Source: Pelatocladus maniniholoensis HA4357-MV3
Lineage (GTDB): Bacteria; Cyanobacteriota; Cyanobacteriia; Cyanobacteriales; Nostocaceae
Length of the DNA stretch: 64,000 nt
Assembly: GCA_019359115.1 (NCBI GenBank)
Contig: JAHHHW010000066.1
Span: 21,574 to 85,573, forward strand
Direction: 5' to 3'
The translations under genes were made by a program, and so were the position numbers. Each line of letters begins with the position of its first letter. Within the stretch, counting starts at the first letter, position 1. This document shows, one piece after another, positions 25,825 to 36,200 of this stretch. The notes under the pieces are model-generated. The model had not been told where the DNA came from, did no database searches, and was given only the letters and a program-made list of their open reading frames with translations.

Positions 25825-27585
25825 ATGACCAAAATTGCACCCGTTATTATTGTGCTGGGTAACAACAGTATCCCTGTTGCTCGTAAGATTATTAGTGTTT
25901 TGCCAGAAGCGCAGTTATACGGACTAGCAGGCCGGACTTCTGATGTGGATGTGAGTTTTACAGAGTTTGGAGTCACACTGCGGGAGTTATTCACAAATAA
26001 CACACCGATTATTGGCTTTTGTGCTACAGGTATTTTGATCAGAACCTTAGCACCACTGCTTGCCAACAAGCGACAGGAACCCCCAGTTTTAGCTGTTGCA
26101 GAGGATGGTAGTGCAGTTGTACCTTTGTTGGGAGGACTCAATGGTGTCAATAGTTTGGCACGAAAGATTGCCAGTGTATTAAGTATAAAACCTGCGCTCA
26201 CAACTACGGGTGATATCCGCTTTGGTATTGCGTTGGAAGATCCACCAGCAGGCTATCGCTTGTCTAACCCGGAATATGCCAAAACCTTTATGTCTGACCT
26301 CTTGGCAGGACAATCGGTGCGATTAGAAGGTAATGCAGCTTGGCTAAGGAATAGTTCATTGCCTATTGTTCAAGATGCAGAGAAAGTCATAGAAGTTACA
26401 GAAAAAGCAGTAGATTCCACACCAAATCACTTAATTTATCATCCTGCAACGATCGCCATCGGAATTACTCCCCTCAATCCCACATTACACACTGGGGAAG
26501 ATTGCGAGTTAGTTGCGTTAGTACAACAAATGCTAGCAGATGCACAGTTAGCTCCAGCGTCGGTGGCTGGGGTTTTTGCTAGTATTTCAGATGCGGCTGA
26601 ACCTGGTTTACAAGCGATCGCTAGTTCTTTCAATCTGCCAATTCGTTTTTTTACTCCCGATGCGATCGCTCAGGTTATGTATCAAAACAATACCGCAGAT
26701 GTGGCAATAGGAGCGGCTTTATTGGCTGCTGCTGGGGAATTGGTAATGCAACGGCAAACAGCTAATTTTTCGTGTGCGATCGCGATCGCACCTTTACCCA
26801 TCGACATCAATACCACAGGTACACCACGGGGACGCTTGGCTATTATTGGCACAGGGCCAGGTAGAAGTGATTGGATGTCGCCGGAAGTCAAAGAAATATT
26901 ACGTAATGCCACTGATTTTGTTGGTTATTCTACTTACCTGAATTTAGTTAAAGCTTTCACCAAGGATAAACGCCTGCATGAGTCTGACAATCGCGAAGAA
27001 ATTGCACGAGCAAAGGTAGCGCTGGATTTAGCAGCAGAGGGATGGTTTGTGGTAGTAATATCCTCTGGTGATCCTGGAATCTATGCAATGGCTGCCGCAG
27101 TCTTTGAAGTGTTGGATAAACAAGCAAAGCCAGAGTGGCAAAGTATCGAAATTCAAGTAGCGCCGGGTATTTCCGCAATGCAAGCAGCCGCAGCTAAAAT
27201 AGGCGCACCCCTTGGTCATGATTTCTGTACAATTTCCCTTTCAGATATCTTAAAACCCTGGTCAATTATCGAACAACGGATTACTGCTGCTGCTCAAGCA
27301 GATTTTGTGATTGCTTTTTATAATCCAGTTTCCAAGCAACGCACCTGGCAATTAGCACAGACACAAAAAATACTCCTGCGTCATCGTTCTGCCGATACTC
27401 CGGTAGTACTTGCGCGTAACCTCGGTAGAGATGGAGAATCAACTGTAGTGTGTACTCTGGGAAATTTAGTACCAGAACAGGCTGATATGCGGACAGTGAT
27501 TATTGTAGGTTCCAGCAAAACCCGAATGATCCAAAAACCAGATGGTGGTATCTGGGTTTATACTCCCCGTCGCTATGATGATTAA
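25825..27585 (+). CDS. cobJ: CbiG-CobJ fusion (cobalamin biosynthesis)
   Basis: A 586-residue fusion. The N-terminal half is CbiG-like (GFCATGILIRTLAPLL, AVAEDGSAVVPLLGG, then the C-terminal CbiG domain around 210-310). The C-terminal half from about residue 335 is precorrin-3B C17-methyltransferase: IIGTGPGRSDWMSPE, VISSGDPGIYAMA, APGISAMQAAAAKIGAPLGHDFCTISLSD and VIAFYNPVSKQR. It performs ring contraction in corrin synthesis using S-adenosylmethionine. The fusion is common in cyanobacteria. No cobalamin riboswitch is seen upstream; only the NTRC hairpin lies between. Other cob genes are outside the window. Confidence 0.93.
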   Translation: MTKIAPVIIVLGNNSIPVARKIISVLPEAQLYGLAGRTSDVDVSFTEFGVTLRELFTNNTPIIGFCATGILIRTLAPLLANKRQEPPVLAVAEDGSAVVPLLGGLNGVNSLARKIASVLSIKPALTTTGDIRFGIALEDPPAGYRLSNPEYAKTFMSDLLAGQSVRLEGNAAWLRNSSLPIVQDAEKVIEVTEKAVDSTPNHLIYHPATIAIGITPLNPTLHTGEDCELVALVQQMLADAQLAPASVAGVFASISDAAEPGLQAIASSFNLPIRFFTPDAIAQVMYQNNTADVAIGAALLAAAGELVMQRQTANFSCAIAIAPLPIDINTTGTPRGRLAIIGTGPGRSDWMSPEVKEILRNATDFVGYSTYLNLVKAFTKDKRLHESDNREEIARAKVALDLAAEGWFVVVISSGDPGIYAMAAAVFEVLDKQAKPEWQSIEIQVAPGISAMQAAAAKIGAPLGHDFCTISLSDILKPWSIIEQRITAAAQADFVIAFYNPVSKQRTWQLAQTQKILLRHRSADTPVVLARNLGRDGESTVVCTLGNLVPEQADMRTVIIVGSSKTRMIQKPDGGIWVYTPRRYDD

Positions 27586-27600
27586 TACCGAGATCAACAT

Positions 27601-29289
27601 ATGAAATATCACTATGTACTTACATCTGCCCTAATCGGCGTATCCGTTGTGATGGTGCAATCCCAGATTGCAACTGCTCTATCTTCACAACAATTAGAAA
27701 AGATTTCTCAAGAAATTACAGTCAAGATTATTGATAATGATCAAACTCCCCCTGGTAATGGTTCAGGAATAATTATCAAGCGCTCTGGTGACACTTACAC
27801 CGTCCTCACTGCTTACCATGTGGTGCAATCTGGGAAAAAATACGAAATCATTACCCCTGAAGAACAAAGTTATACAACCAACACTGTCAAACAATTGCAA
27901 GGGTTAGACTTAGCCATTGTTGAGTTTAGCAGTAGTGAAACTTATAACGTTGCGAAAATTGGTAATTCCGATCAAGCCACAGCCAGTACAACTGTGTATG
28001 TTGCTGGGTTTCCTGGGAGGACAGCAGCAATTTCTAATCCTGGCTTATTTTTCGTGAAGGGACAAGTAAATGCTAATGGTACTGCCCAGCGTGATGGTTA
28101 TAACTTAATTTACGATAATAAGACAGCCAAAGGTATGAGCGGCGGGCCTGTGCTGAATGAACAAGGGGAAGTAGTAGGCGTTCATGGCAGAGTTGACGAT
28201 CAATTAGACGTGGGTATAGGCACTACCATTAACTTAGCTTTACGACAAATACCAATATTGACGGCAAATACGGGATTGACTGCGCCAATTAAAAAAGTTA
28301 CTGCTGCGCCTAAATCTGACGATTTTTATATCAAAGCAAAGGAGAAGTATACTCAGAAAGACTATCAAGGAGCGATCGCCGATTACAGCACAGCAATTCG
28401 CCTCAATCCTAGATATGTGTATGCTTACAACAACCGAGGTATAGTCCGTTCCGAATTAGGAGATAACAAAGGAGCTGTAGCTGATTACACCCAAGCCCTC
28501 AGAATTAATCCCAAGTTTGCCTTAGCTTATAGCAACCGATGTAATATCCGCTCAGATTTAGGAGATCATCAAGGAGCCATTAGTGATTGCAACCAAGCTC
28601 TCAAACTTAATTCCAATTTTGCCCCAGCCTATCTCAACCGGGGTAAAGCTCGTCGTGGATTAAAAGATAACCAAGGAGCTATAAGTGATTACAACCAAGC
28701 CCTCAAACTTAGGCCCAACTATGACAAAGCCTATAACAACCGAGGTAATGCTCTTTCGGATCTAGGAGACAGACAAGGGGCTATAGATGATTACAACCAA
28801 GCCCTCCAGATTAATCCCAACTATGCCGAAGCATACTACAACCGAGGTTTAGTCCGTAGTAAATTAGGAGACAGACAAGGGGCTATAACTGATTACACTC
28901 AAGCCATCAAACTGAAGCCCAACTATGACAAAGCCTACAACAACCGATGTAATATCCGCTTATATTTAGGAGACGAGCAAGGGGCTATAGCTGATTGCAA
29001 CGAAGCGCTCAAAATTAATCCCAACTACGACAAAGCTTACTACAACCGAGGTAATGCTCTTCGTGATTTAGGAGACAAGAAAGGGGCTATAGCTGATTAC
29101 AACCAAGCTATCAAAATTAATCCCAATTTTGCCTATGCTTATTACCGCCGAGGTAATGCTCGTGGTAATTGGGGTGACAAACAAGGTGGGATCGCGGATT
29201 TACAAAAAGCTGCTGAAATATTTCAAAAAGAAGGAAATAAACAAGGGTATCAAAACGCCTTGCAGGATATTAGAAGGCTTCAGCAGTAA
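27601..29289 (+). CDS. Secreted trypsin-like protease with TPR array
   Basis: A 562-residue protein. A signal peptide-like start (residues 1-26, MKYHYVLTSALIGVSVVMVQSQIATA) is followed by an S1-type serine protease domain (about 35-215) with the triad His in TAYHVV, Asp in GLDLAIVEF and Ser in KGMSGGPV. From about residue 240 there are nine 34-residue TPRs. Their DNA is a 102-base tandem repeat (28320-29230) with strong unit-to-unit identity, which makes unit gain and loss by recombination likely. It probably works in the periplasm or cell envelope as a protease with a protein-binding arm. It follows CbiG-CobJ after 15 bases but is functionally unrelated. Confidence 0.88.
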   Translation: MKYHYVLTSALIGVSVVMVQSQIATALSSQQLEKISQEITVKIIDNDQTPPGNGSGIIIKRSGDTYTVLTAYHVVQSGKKYEIITPEEQSYTTNTVKQLQGLDLAIVEFSSSETYNVAKIGNSDQATASTTVYVAGFPGRTAAISNPGLFFVKGQVNANGTAQRDGYNLIYDNKTAKGMSGGPVLNEQGEVVGVHGRVDDQLDVGIGTTINLALRQIPILTANTGLTAPIKKVTAAPKSDDFYIKAKEKYTQKDYQGAIADYSTAIRLNPRYVYAYNNRGIVRSELGDNKGAVADYTQALRINPKFALAYSNRCNIRSDLGDHQGAISDCNQALKLNSNFAPAYLNRGKARRGLKDNQGAISDYNQALKLRPNYDKAYNNRGNALSDLGDRQGAIDDYNQALQINPNYAEAYYNRGLVRSKLGDRQGAITDYTQAIKLKPNYDKAYNNRCNIRLYLGDEQGAIADCNEALKINPNYDKAYYNRGNALRDLGDKKGAIADYNQAIKINPNFAYAYYRRGNARGNWGDKQGGIADLQKAAEIFQKEGNKQGYQNALQDIRRLQQ

Positions 29290-29635
29290 TTAAAATCGAA
29301 GTTCAAAAAACCGCCTGGTCATAGCTCAAGTCTGCTTAAGTAGACTACTTGATTTATTAGAGTCGTCTGAAGACGACTTGTGCAATTAGCTAATACCATT
29401 TTCATATGAAGATGCATAGAAAGAACCCCACCGCCTTCGGCACCTCCCCTTGGTAAGGGGAGGTTGGGAGGGGTTAAAATAATGTGCAGCTTCATATTTA
29501 ATTGGTATAAGGGTTTAAACCCAAGCGCGGGTATATTGAAAAAATTGGGATGCTCCTTATAGATATAGATCCCCGACTTCACAGAAGAAGTCGGGGATCT
29601 GAACACCCGCCACTCATTAAAATCAATGTGTCGAG
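29290..29635. repeat. Repeat-filled gap: dispersed repeat interrupted by a nested element
   Basis: A dispersed repeat (29321-29556) matches 58762-58879 over both its left part (ATAGCTCAAGT, AGTCGTCTGAAGACGACTTGT, ATTAGCTAA) and its right part (GGTATATTGAAAAAATTGGG, ATGCTCC). Between the two parts this copy carries an additional 114-base element (29394-29507). The interval ends with a hairpin at 29568-29600 (GATCCCCGACTTC arms). No gene is seen. Confidence 0.85.
29394..29507. mobile_element. Nested 114-bp MITE
   Basis: The element starts TACCATTTTCATATGAAG and ends CTTCATATTTAATTGGTA, giving imperfect terminal inverted repeats of about 24 bases, with an internal CCTCCCC-TTGGTAA-GGGGAGG hairpin. 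It is flanked by TAA on both sides (29391-29393 and 29508-29510). The related copy at 58762-58879 lacks it and shows the empty site. Confidence 0.8.
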
Positions 29636-30613
29636 CTACTTAGAATGTTGCAACAGAAAAGCTTCCACCTCATCTGTGGTTGGTTGAGATGCGATCGCTC
29701 CTGGTTTCATTGTTGTCAATGCTCCAACAGCGCTAGCATAGGTGACAATATGTTTAGCTTTTTCTGGATCACTCAAGCTTTTGATCCCATGAGTTATTAA
29801 CTGGTGGATGAATCCAGCCACAAAACTATCTCCGGCGCCAGTGGTATCAGCTACATTCACAGCAAAGGCGGGTAATTCACCATCGTGTTCTTCAAAGGAG
29901 TAAGCACAACCGTGTTCGCCATCCGTCACTACCACACCTTCAATGGAGTCGAGATGGTTGAAAATTTCCCTTGGTCTTCTGGTGTTAAATAGCCATTCGG
30001 CTTCTTCTAGTGAAAGTTTGAGAAAATCGACTTGTTTGAATAATGCACGGATCGTTTGCGGTGCTATGTCAGGGTTAGGCCAAAATACAGGACGCCAATT
30101 CACATCCAGCAAAACTTTGAGGTTGTATTCTTCTGCTAGTTGCAAAGTACGGTAAACTGCTTTGGCACTTTCTGGATAGGCTAATTCCAAAGTTCCCAAA
30201 ACCAGAAAATCTGCGGCTTCAAAGAGCTTGATTGGTAATTGCTTGGCTTGCAAGCGGGTATCAGCAAATTCTGTGGTGTCGTACTGTCCAAATCCAGCAA
30301 AGTGGCGATCGCCTTCAACAGAGCGAACGACATAAACTTGTCGCGTTGGTGCTGTAGGATGGCGCTGGACACCAGTTGTATCTACATCGATATTTTGCAA
30401 TAAGTCTACCAGTTCATTGCCTGGTTGATCTTCACCTACACAACCAATAAATCCCGTGGGGATACCCAGCTTGACTAAAGCACAGGCTACGTTGGCTGGC
30501 GCACCTCCTGGATAAGGAGTCCAAGACTCCACCTCGGCGAGCGATCGCCCCAATTGATCAGCTAAACAATCAAATAAAATCTCACCCAGGCACAGAACAC
30601 GGGGATTACTCAT
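29636..30613 (-). CDS. PfkB-family carbohydrate kinase (fructokinase-like)
   Basis: A 325-residue ribokinase-fold sugar kinase. The N-terminal PfkB signature (GGAPANVACALVKLG, about 36-50) and the C-terminal signature DTTGAGDSFVAGF (about 263-275), containing the catalytic Asp and anion hole, are intact. Sequence features such as CLGEILFDCLAD and RPVFWPNP fit fructokinase-like members, phosphorylating fructose with ATP. The gene is downstream of desC on the minus strand but separated by 410 bases and a terminator, so it has its own promoter. Confidence 0.88.
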   Translation of the reverse strand: MSNPRVLCLGEILFDCLADQLGRSLAEVESWTPYPGGAPANVACALVKLGIPTGFIGCVGEDQPGNELVDLLQNIDVDTTGVQRHPTAPTRQVYVVRSVEGDRHFAGFGQYDTTEFADTRLQAKQLPIKLFEAADFLVLGTLELAYPESAKAVYRTLQLAEEYNLKVLLDVNWRPVFWPNPDIAPQTIRALFKQVDFLKLSLEEAEWLFNTRRPREIFNHLDSIEGVVVTDGEHGCAYSFEEHDGELPAFAVNVADTTGAGDSFVAGFIHQLITHGIKSLSDPEKAKHIVTYASAVGALTTMKPGAIASQPTTDEVEAFLLQHSK

Positions 30614-31023
30614 CTGGTTTTAAATTTCGGAAGATGATTTTCCATTCATGAAGGCAGAAGGCAGGAGGCAGAAGGCAGAAGGGAACCCACGTCTAAAAAC
30701 GTGGGATTGAAACAAGGATGCCGTATTTCATCGCGCTACGCATCTCGAAATACATTTTCTTCCTTAGTGGGCTTTATACCCACAACTAAAGTTTTAATTG
30801 ATACTTCTTACCTTCTGCCTTCTGCCCTCGACCCTCTGCCTTTCTTTGTAAAAAATCTACAATAATTTCTACTATTTTAGAGGCGATGTGTAACACAATT
30901 AAACAGCAAGGCATTTTTTTGAAACCCCCACTCATTCCTAGACCATAGAGCTAAGAATGAGTGGGGGTTAAGAATCGCATACAGCGTTAGTTCAATTATC
31001 AATAATTGATGACTTTAATCATC
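30614..31023. other. Repeat-rich gap between desC and the PfkB gene
   Basis: Contains GGCAGAA-type heptamer repeats (30654-30682 and again, inverted, at about 30818-30842), a transposon-end-like hairpin at 30686-30705 (CCCACGT with its complement), a CATCGCGCTACGCATCTC-type palindromic motif (about 30727-30752), and the desC terminator at 30923-30969. No ORF is credible. Confidence 0.7.
30923..30969 (-). terminator. Strong hairpin downstream of desC
   Basis: Perfect 15-base arms (AACCCCCACTCATTC and its complement) around a 17-base loop, about 55 bases after the desC stop on the minus strand. On that strand the stem is followed by TTTCAAAAAAA, so a partial T/A tract supports factor-independent termination. 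Confidence 0.8.
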
Positions 31024-31842
31024 TCATGACTTTTTATCTGCTAACTTGACATTCGTGGCTAGACCAAGCGTCTGTAGCAGTTTGACTGTCATCCAAGTCA
31101 TGTCAAATTCCCACCATTGCAGTCCGTGACGAGCCGAATACTGAAATGCATGGTGGTTATTGTGCCAACCTTCACCGTAAGTTAATAAGGCAACCCACCA
31201 ACAATTTGTTGAGCGATCGCCTGATTCATAAGTACGATAACCAAATTTATGGGTAGCACTATTGACTAACCAGGTGCAATGCCATACAAAAACTAGGCGA
31301 ACAAAAACTCCCCAGATCACGAAAGGCCAGCCACCTAGCAAAAACAGTACTACACCTAGAGCTACTTGGAGCCAAATTAAATTGTTTTGGAAAAACTGAT
31401 AAACTGGGTCATCGCAAATATCTTTCGTAAAGCGAGGTACTTCTGGCTGTAGTGGTGAATGAAAAAACATCCAACCCATGTGACTCCACCAGAAGCCTTT
31501 GTTGGAATCATGGGGATCTAACTCCTTGTCTGAGTACAAATGATGCATTCGATGCATACCAACCCATTCTATTGGCCCTCCTTCGCAGGAAAGGGTTCCG
31601 CATAAAACAAGGAAGTATTCTAGCCACTTAGGAGTTTGAAAACTACGGTGGGTGACGAGGCGGTGATAGCCCAGAGTAATACCTAAGCCACCTGTTACCC
31701 AATGGAGAAACAAGCACACACCAACTGCTTTCCAGCTAAAGAAACCGGGAAACAGAGCAAGCAACGCAGCAGCGTGCAGAACACTCAAGAATGTAATGTG
31801 TACTAAATGGCTTCGGGATTTTGTTGATGTAGCAATTGTCAT
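31024..31842 (-). CDS. desC: Acyl-lipid delta-9 desaturase
   Basis: A 272-residue membrane-bound fatty acid desaturase with four hydrophobic spans. The three histidine boxes of the di-iron site are HRLVTH (about residue 60), HRMHH (about 97) and HNNHH (about 230). Sequence and size match the DesC group, which introduces the first double bond at delta-9 of stearoyl chains on lipids, using ferredoxin. It is divergent from a PLP-enzyme gene 85 bases away. Expression of desaturases often responds to cold, but no specific site is visible here. Confidence 0.92.
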   Translation of the reverse strand: MTIATSTKSRSHLVHITFLSVLHAAALLALFPGFFSWKAVGVCLFLHWVTGGLGITLGYHRLVTHRSFQTPKWLEYFLVLCGTLSCEGGPIEWVGMHRMHHLYSDKELDPHDSNKGFWWSHMGWMFFHSPLQPEVPRFTKDICDDPVYQFFQNNLIWLQVALGVVLFLLGGWPFVIWGVFVRLVFVWHCTWLVNSATHKFGYRTYESGDRSTNCWWVALLTYGEGWHNNHHAFQYSARHGLQWWEFDMTWMTVKLLQTLGLATNVKLADKKS

Positions 31843-31927
31843 GCAGTAACCTGAATAGGAATTGTTCAGCCTAATCTGCGCGATCCTTAAATCCGCATAT
31901 TATGTTTTTTTTGTGAATGAGGAACTA

Positions 31928-33160
31928 ATGAACAGCTTGGAACAGCTGCGGCAAGCAGAACAGGCACTGTTACAGATTTTTTCTGGAATTGACGCTCAGG
32001 TCAAGAGAAATCTTTACAGAGTGTTAAGTGCTTTTCGCCATCATCGAGTCGGCGCTCACCATTTTGCAGGTGTCACAGGATACGGTCATGATGACTTAGG
32101 GCGAGAAACTTTAGACAAAGTGTTTGCCGAAGTTATGGGCGCAGAGGCAGCTATTGTGCGAGTTCAGTTTGTATCTGGAACTCACGCGATCGCTTGTGCC
32201 TTACTTGGTGTCCTCCGTCCTGGTGACGAAATACTCTCGGTGGCTGGCGCTCCTTACGACACATTAGAAGAAGTGATAGGTTTACGGGGTCATGGTCAAG
32301 GCTCCCTTATAGAGTTTGGCATCCGCTATCGCCAATTGGATCTTACTCCAGAAGGAACAGTGGATTGGCAAGCTTTAAGCCGAACGGTAGAGAATAAAAC
32401 TAGTTTAGTCCTCATTCAGCGCTCTTGTGGCTATTCTTGGCGTCCGAGTTTGTCAATTGCTGATATTGAAAAAATTATTAATTTAGTCAAGCAGCAAAAT
32501 CCAAACACGATTTGCTTTGTTGATAATTGCTACGGCGAATTTATAGAACTCAGTGAACCTACGCAGGTCGGCGCTGATTTAATGGCGGGTTCCTTGATCA
32601 AAAACCCTGGTGGAACTATTGTCACAGCTGGTGGTTACGTCGCTGGTCGCGCTGATTTGGTAGAAGCGGCTGCCTGTCGCCTGACTGCCCCTGGTATCGG
32701 TAGTTACGGCGGTGCGACCTTTGACCAAAATCGTCTACTCTTCCAAGGCTTATTTCTTGCACCCCAGATGGTAGGGGAAGCCATGAAAGGTACGCACTTG
32801 ACAGGTTATGTTTTTGACAAGCTTGGTTATCCAGTTAATCCCGCACCCCTTGCACCTCGGCGTGATGTGATCCAAGCAATAAAACTCGGTTCTGCCGAGA
32901 AGTTAATTGCATTTTGTAAGGCAATACAACAAAATTCACCCATCGGTTCTTATCTAGACCCCATTCCTGATCAAATGCCAGGTTACGAAAGCAAAGTCGT
33001 CATGGCTGGCGGGACATTTATTGAGGGTAGCACATTAGAGTTCTCGGCGGACGGGCCGTTACGAGAACCGTATGTAGTGTATTGCCAAGGGGGAACACAT
33101 TGGACTCATGTGGCGATCGCTCTAGAAGCTGCTATTGAGGCGGTAGGATCAGCAAGCTAA
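31928..33160 (+). CDS. PLP-dependent methionine gamma-lyase-like protein (aluminium-resistance family)
   Basis: A fold-type I PLP enzyme of about 410 residues from the COG4100 family, labelled methionine gamma-lyase family or aluminium resistance protein. Visible marks are VTGYGHDDLGRETLD, VQFVSGTHAIACAL, SVAGAPYDTLEEVIG, CFVDNCYGEF and the PLP-lysine region GSLIKNPGGTI. I prefer ATG 31928 (MNSLEQLRQAE), which has GAGG five bases upstream, over the longer frame from 31862 whose extra residues overlap the desC promoter region. Substrate specificity of this family is not settled. Confidence 0.85.
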   Translation: MNSLEQLRQAEQALLQIFSGIDAQVKRNLYRVLSAFRHHRVGAHHFAGVTGYGHDDLGRETLDKVFAEVMGAEAAIVRVQFVSGTHAIACALLGVLRPGDEILSVAGAPYDTLEEVIGLRGHGQGSLIEFGIRYRQLDLTPEGTVDWQALSRTVENKTSLVLIQRSCGYSWRPSLSIADIEKIINLVKQQNPNTICFVDNCYGEFIELSEPTQVGADLMAGSLIKNPGGTIVTAGGYVAGRADLVEAAACRLTAPGIGSYGGATFDQNRLLFQGLFLAPQMVGEAMKGTHLTGYVFDKLGYPVNPAPLAPRRDVIQAIKLGSAEKLIAFCKAIQQNSPIGSYLDPIPDQMPGYESKVVMAGGTFIEGSTLEFSADGPLREPYVVYCQGGTHWTHVAIALEAAIEAVGSAS

Positions 33161-33166
33161 GTCAAT

Positions 33167-33262
33167 TGAGAATCCCACCCCTTCAAGGAGTGGGGTGTAG
33201 CGACAGGGGAAACAGCAAGAAGCCTCACGTCTGTTCCTTCGGGGAGCGTGAGATGAAACCAT
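33167..33262. repeat. Two hairpins resembling an IS200/IS605-type end
   Basis: A first hairpin (33173-33196, CCACCCCTT/AAGGAGTGG core) is followed by a second with arms CTCACG/CGTGAG (33224-33253). The second overlaps the last codons and stop of the WD40 gene. No transposase gene is adjacent, so it would be a relic. Confidence 0.45.
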
Positions 33263-36200
33263 GACACAGAGAGCGATCGCGTTGATCGACATTGCGATTG
33301 TAGCGAAGGTAATCACTTACCCAGTTACAACCATGCACTAGTAAGTCATTCATGTCTAAATTCCATAAGATGATGATGTTGTCATTGCCAGCTGATGCTA
33401 AGGTTTGACTATCGGGACTAAAACTTACACTCAATACCGGAGCATGATGTCCATTAAGAGTTTTGATCAATTTGCCATCATAACTCCAAATTTTCACTGT
33501 GCTATCCCAACCAGCAGCAGCAAGAATCTCGCCATTGGGGCTAAAAGTTACAGAGTTAACACTATCGCTATAGCCCTTTAACAATGTTTTCAATAATGTG
33601 CCATCAGAACGCCATAGCCTGACGGTATTATCCCAGCTAGCAGAAGCTAGTAAATGATCAGTGGGACTAAAACTTACACCCAAAACCCAACTATCATGAG
33701 GTGAAAAAGTTTTCAACAAAGTACCGTCTCGTCGCCAAAGTTTTACCGTTTGATCATCACTGGCTGAAGCAAGAATTTGACCATTCGGGCTAAAACTGAT
33801 GCTATTTACCCAACCCTGATGTCCTAATAGAGTTTTAACTAAGTGACCTTCACGATTCCAAAGTTTCACACTCCGATCTTTACTAGCTGATGCTAATAAC
33901 TCTCCGTCTGGACTAAAACTAACACTCATGACACTATCGCTATGTCCTGTCAGAGTCTTGAGTAGATGACCATCTAGCCCCCAAAGTTTCACGGTTTTGT
34001 CATAACTCCCTGAAGCCAACATCTGACCTTGGGGGTCAAAACTGACACTCGGAACTCTATCAGTATGTGCAACTAAAGTTTTATACAAACGAGTTTTACC
34101 ACTCTTGAGTTCACGTTGCCAGAGTTTGACAGTGTGATCCTTACTACCAGAAGCCAGCATTTTGCCATCACGACTCCAACTCACACTCAAAACTCGATCT
34201 GTGTGACCTTGAAGGACAGGTAGTCTCAAAGCATTTAGACTCCATAATCTGACTGTTTTGTCATAACTAGCCGATGCCAATAGCCTATGATCAGGACTGA
34301 AAGCAACACTGACAACACCATCACTGTGTCCTTTAAAGGTTTTGTCAGGTTGATTTTCCACCTCGCCTTTTTCATTGATTTTCCACAGGTATACAGTGTT
34401 GTCATCACCTGCACAAGCTAGCTGTTGACCATCAGAACTAAAGTTGAGATTCCATACAATAGTATTTTGTTGTTGTAAAGTCTTATAAAGACGAAAATCA
34501 TAATTATCTTTACCACTTTTACCCAAACGCCGCCAAAGCTTGACAGTTTTGTCTCGACCTGATGTTGCGAGTATTTGACCGTTAGGGCTAAAAGCTAGGG
34601 TCGCGACTCCCTCTTGATGCGCTAACAAAGTTTTCAGTAATTTACCGTCGTGTCGCCAGATTTTGACTGTTTTGTCGTCACTAGCTGAGGCTAGAAATTG
34701 GCCATCAGGACTAAAGCTGACCCAATTCACCCAACCTTGATGTCCCCGCAGTGTTTTGATGAATTTTCCATTCCGACGCCATAGCTTAACATTTGTATCT
34801 TTACTACCTGTAGCTAATAATTTGCCATCTGGGCTGAAATTCACGCTGAAGACCCAATCGGTGTGTCCTTGGAGAGTTTTTTCGGGTTGGGGAAAAAATT
34901 TTCCTGTGATGGGATGACGACGCCAGATTTTGACTGTTTTGTCGCGACTAGCAGAGGCGAGAGTTTGACCATCAGGACTAAAGCTAAGACCAGTGATTGC
35001 ATCGCTATGATGATCAAGAGTCTGGATTAACGCACCATTAGGATGCCATAACTTGATTGTGCGATCGCGGCTACCTGATGCCAATAATTTGCCATCGGGG
35101 CTGAATGCAATACCCCAAACAATATCATTGTGTCCCTCTAGACGATTGACCTCGGTGACTCCGTATACTGCCTGCTGTAAAGCAGTTACTACCCGCATCT
35201 TAGTATCTGATTGTATTCCATTTGCTTGCTTAAGTTTCTGCCATGCACGTAAACTTTCCAGAAGAGCATCAAATTCTTTATTGGACGCAAATAAAGCTTC
35301 TGAGGAGGCTGTGATCGCACTAATTTTCAAATTAGTCTCGCTATTTTCTGCCCGCATTGTTTCACGAATAGCTGCTCTTTTTTGTAAGTCAGCTTGCCAC
35401 CATAACCCTGCTATTGTTGTTGACATGATTGCCAATAATACACCTGCAATACGTGCTTCTCGCAATCGTCTTTGTAAAACTAAATTCAGTTTTTCTTGAC
35501 TGACTTTTTGAGCTACTTCAGCTTTTGTTTTTTCAAATCTGATTTTGGCAAGTTCAGCAACTATGCCATAGTTATTTTTTTTACGAATTGGTTCTACTAA
35601 ATAATCATGAACTAATTGATAGCGATCGCCTGATTCTTCCCGAACTCGCAATATTAGTCCACTACCTACCAATATGTCTAAAATTATTTCTATATTGATG
35701 ATGGGGTGATAGAGATTTCGAGATGAAGTTATAGTTTTACTTGCTCCTTTATCTCCCCATTTACCGATTTTCCCGTCTCTTTCTTGAATTAGTGCAGCTA
35801 CTAACTCAGCTTTTGTTTTAATCGGTCTTGTACTTTTTTCATCAGTTAACTCAAACAATAATTTCCAACTTAAATATTCGTTTTCCTGACCACAATCTTG
35901 GATTACTTCTTCTAACCAGCGCTGTACTAATTTCTTGGAGCCACCACAACGCTTATACTCTTCAATAGTAGTAATTTTTTCGGTTTGTAGTTGGGCGCAG
36001 ACTATTTGTAATTCAATCGGATGTACTTCTTCAATATCTCCTGCTAAATCATTTACTATTTGGTTGATTAGCTCATGACTTAATCCATAATAAGAACGTT
36101 GATTTAGACTTTGAATAACAACAATTGCATCTTTTTTAGAAAATTTTCCTAAGTAGTAGCGAATATCTTTATCTAAAATGTTTTTATTAATTACATCTAA

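Noticed and set aside
29319..29606. 95-codon minus-strand frame after the protease gene
   Set aside because: It spans the dispersed repeat, the nested MITE and a hairpin; no protein-like composition.
35053..35499. 148-codon plus-strand frame inside the WD40 gene
   Set aside because: Antisense shadow of the STAND-WD40 coding sequence with no independent protein features.
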